A stretch of 23,242 nucleotides of DNA from Bacillota bacterium (lineage in GTDB: Bacteria; Bacillota; Clostridia; Peptostreptococcales; Anaerovoracaceae): positions 1 to 23,242 of the forward strand of contig JAQXSU010000123.1 of NCBI GenBank assembly GCA_029219125.1, given 5' to 3'. How positions within the stretch are numbered: the stretch's first letter is position 1; every line of letters starts with the position of its first letter. This document shows positions 22,952 to 23,242 of the stretch, piece by piece. A model generated the notes under the pieces. The model did not search any database and was not told the DNA's origin. It was given only the letters and a program-made list of their open reading frames with translations. A program made the position numbers and the translations under genes.

Positions 22952-23242
22952 CTATTTCCACAGTTTTTCCGGGTATTCTCCCTTGTCTTTCATGGATTGC
23001 AGGGCGTCGACCACCTGCTGTTTATCTTCCTTATAGGTGACACCAAACCAGCGGTCCTGTGAACGAAGCACTCTGACCTGCGCTTTTCCTTCCCGGATCA
23101 GCCGGTCCACCACCCCCGGCAGGAAATATTCGCCCTTCATTGGGTTTTCCTGCAGTGCGGTGTCGAGAAACGACGGAAAGCCTGCTTCCAGTTCCTTCAT
23201 CATGGAAGGTGTGAAGCCCCAGAAGTTCATGGAAACCGTGGT
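22952..23242 (-). CDS. Sugar-phosphate nucleotidyltransferase, C-terminal end (partial)
   Basis: The reading frame stays open to the right edge of the window, so only the last 97 residues or so are seen and the true start lies outside. The sequence TVSMNFWGFTPSMMKELEAG, a later YFLPGVVDRLIREGKAQVRV and DRWFGVTYKEDK match the tail of nucleotidyltransferases that join a sugar-1-phosphate or choline-phosphate to a nucleotide. In Clostridia such proteins are often next to aminoglycoside/choline kinase-like genes, which would lie off the window. The catalytic N-terminal half is not in view, so the substrate is unknown. Confidence 0.75.
   Translation of the reverse strand, partial: TTVSMNFWGFTPSMMKELEAGFPSFLDTALQENPMKGEYFLPGVVDRLIREGKAQVRVLRSQDRWFGVTYKEDKQQVVDALQSMKDKGEYPEKLWK

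Overview
The window looks like a chromosomal segment of a low-to-mid-GC Clostridia-type Firmicute. The grounds are strong AGGAGG-type ribosome binding sites, BspA-type leucine-rich repeat surface proteins, a FeoA-FeoB fusion, the rpsF-ssb-rpsR operon, a trigger-factor-like lipoprotein and promoters close to the sigma-A consensus. I cannot name the genus. I see no tRNA, rRNA, CRISPR array, insertion sequence or phage gene. No gene-free stretch exceeds 300 bases; the longest are 1-296, 3738-4001 and 14687-14893, and what they hold is listed.

Left part (1-7.8 kb, all minus strand): an orphan acyl-CoA synthetase-like adenylating enzyme; a stand-alone 540-residue Sel1/TPR protein with an 18-bp perfect palindrome just upstream of its promoter; an M20D amidohydrolase with its own near-consensus promoter; and a FeoA-FeoB fusion for ferrous iron uptake with a DtxR-type inverted repeat (TTAG-N6-CTAA) at the predicted transcription start.

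Centre (7.83-19.39 kb): two divergent transcription units bounded by strong terminators at 7833-7864 and 19349-19391. The minus unit has six closely packed genes: a membrane-anchored Sel1 protein, two tandem duplicated secreted LRR-Fn3 proteins, two cytoplasmic Sel1 proteins and a coiled-coil protein of unknown family. The plus unit encodes a MATE transporter, a 308-residue helix-turn-helix-like protein and a 706-residue STAND/NB-ARC ATPase with C-terminal TPR-like helices. A 46-bp imperfect palindrome lies between the two units and overlaps the -35 box of the minus unit. This centre is the accessory, least explained part and the best candidate for an undescribed system.

Right part (19.4-23.2 kb, minus strand): the core operon rpsF-ssb-rpsR, with a near-consensus promoter and leader hairpins. 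Upstream of it on the same strand is a three-gene run: the end of a sugar-phosphate nucleotidyltransferase, a trigger-factor-like peptidyl-prolyl isomerase lipoprotein and a carbamoylase-type M20 hydrolase.

All family calls come from motifs read by eye; no database search was possible.
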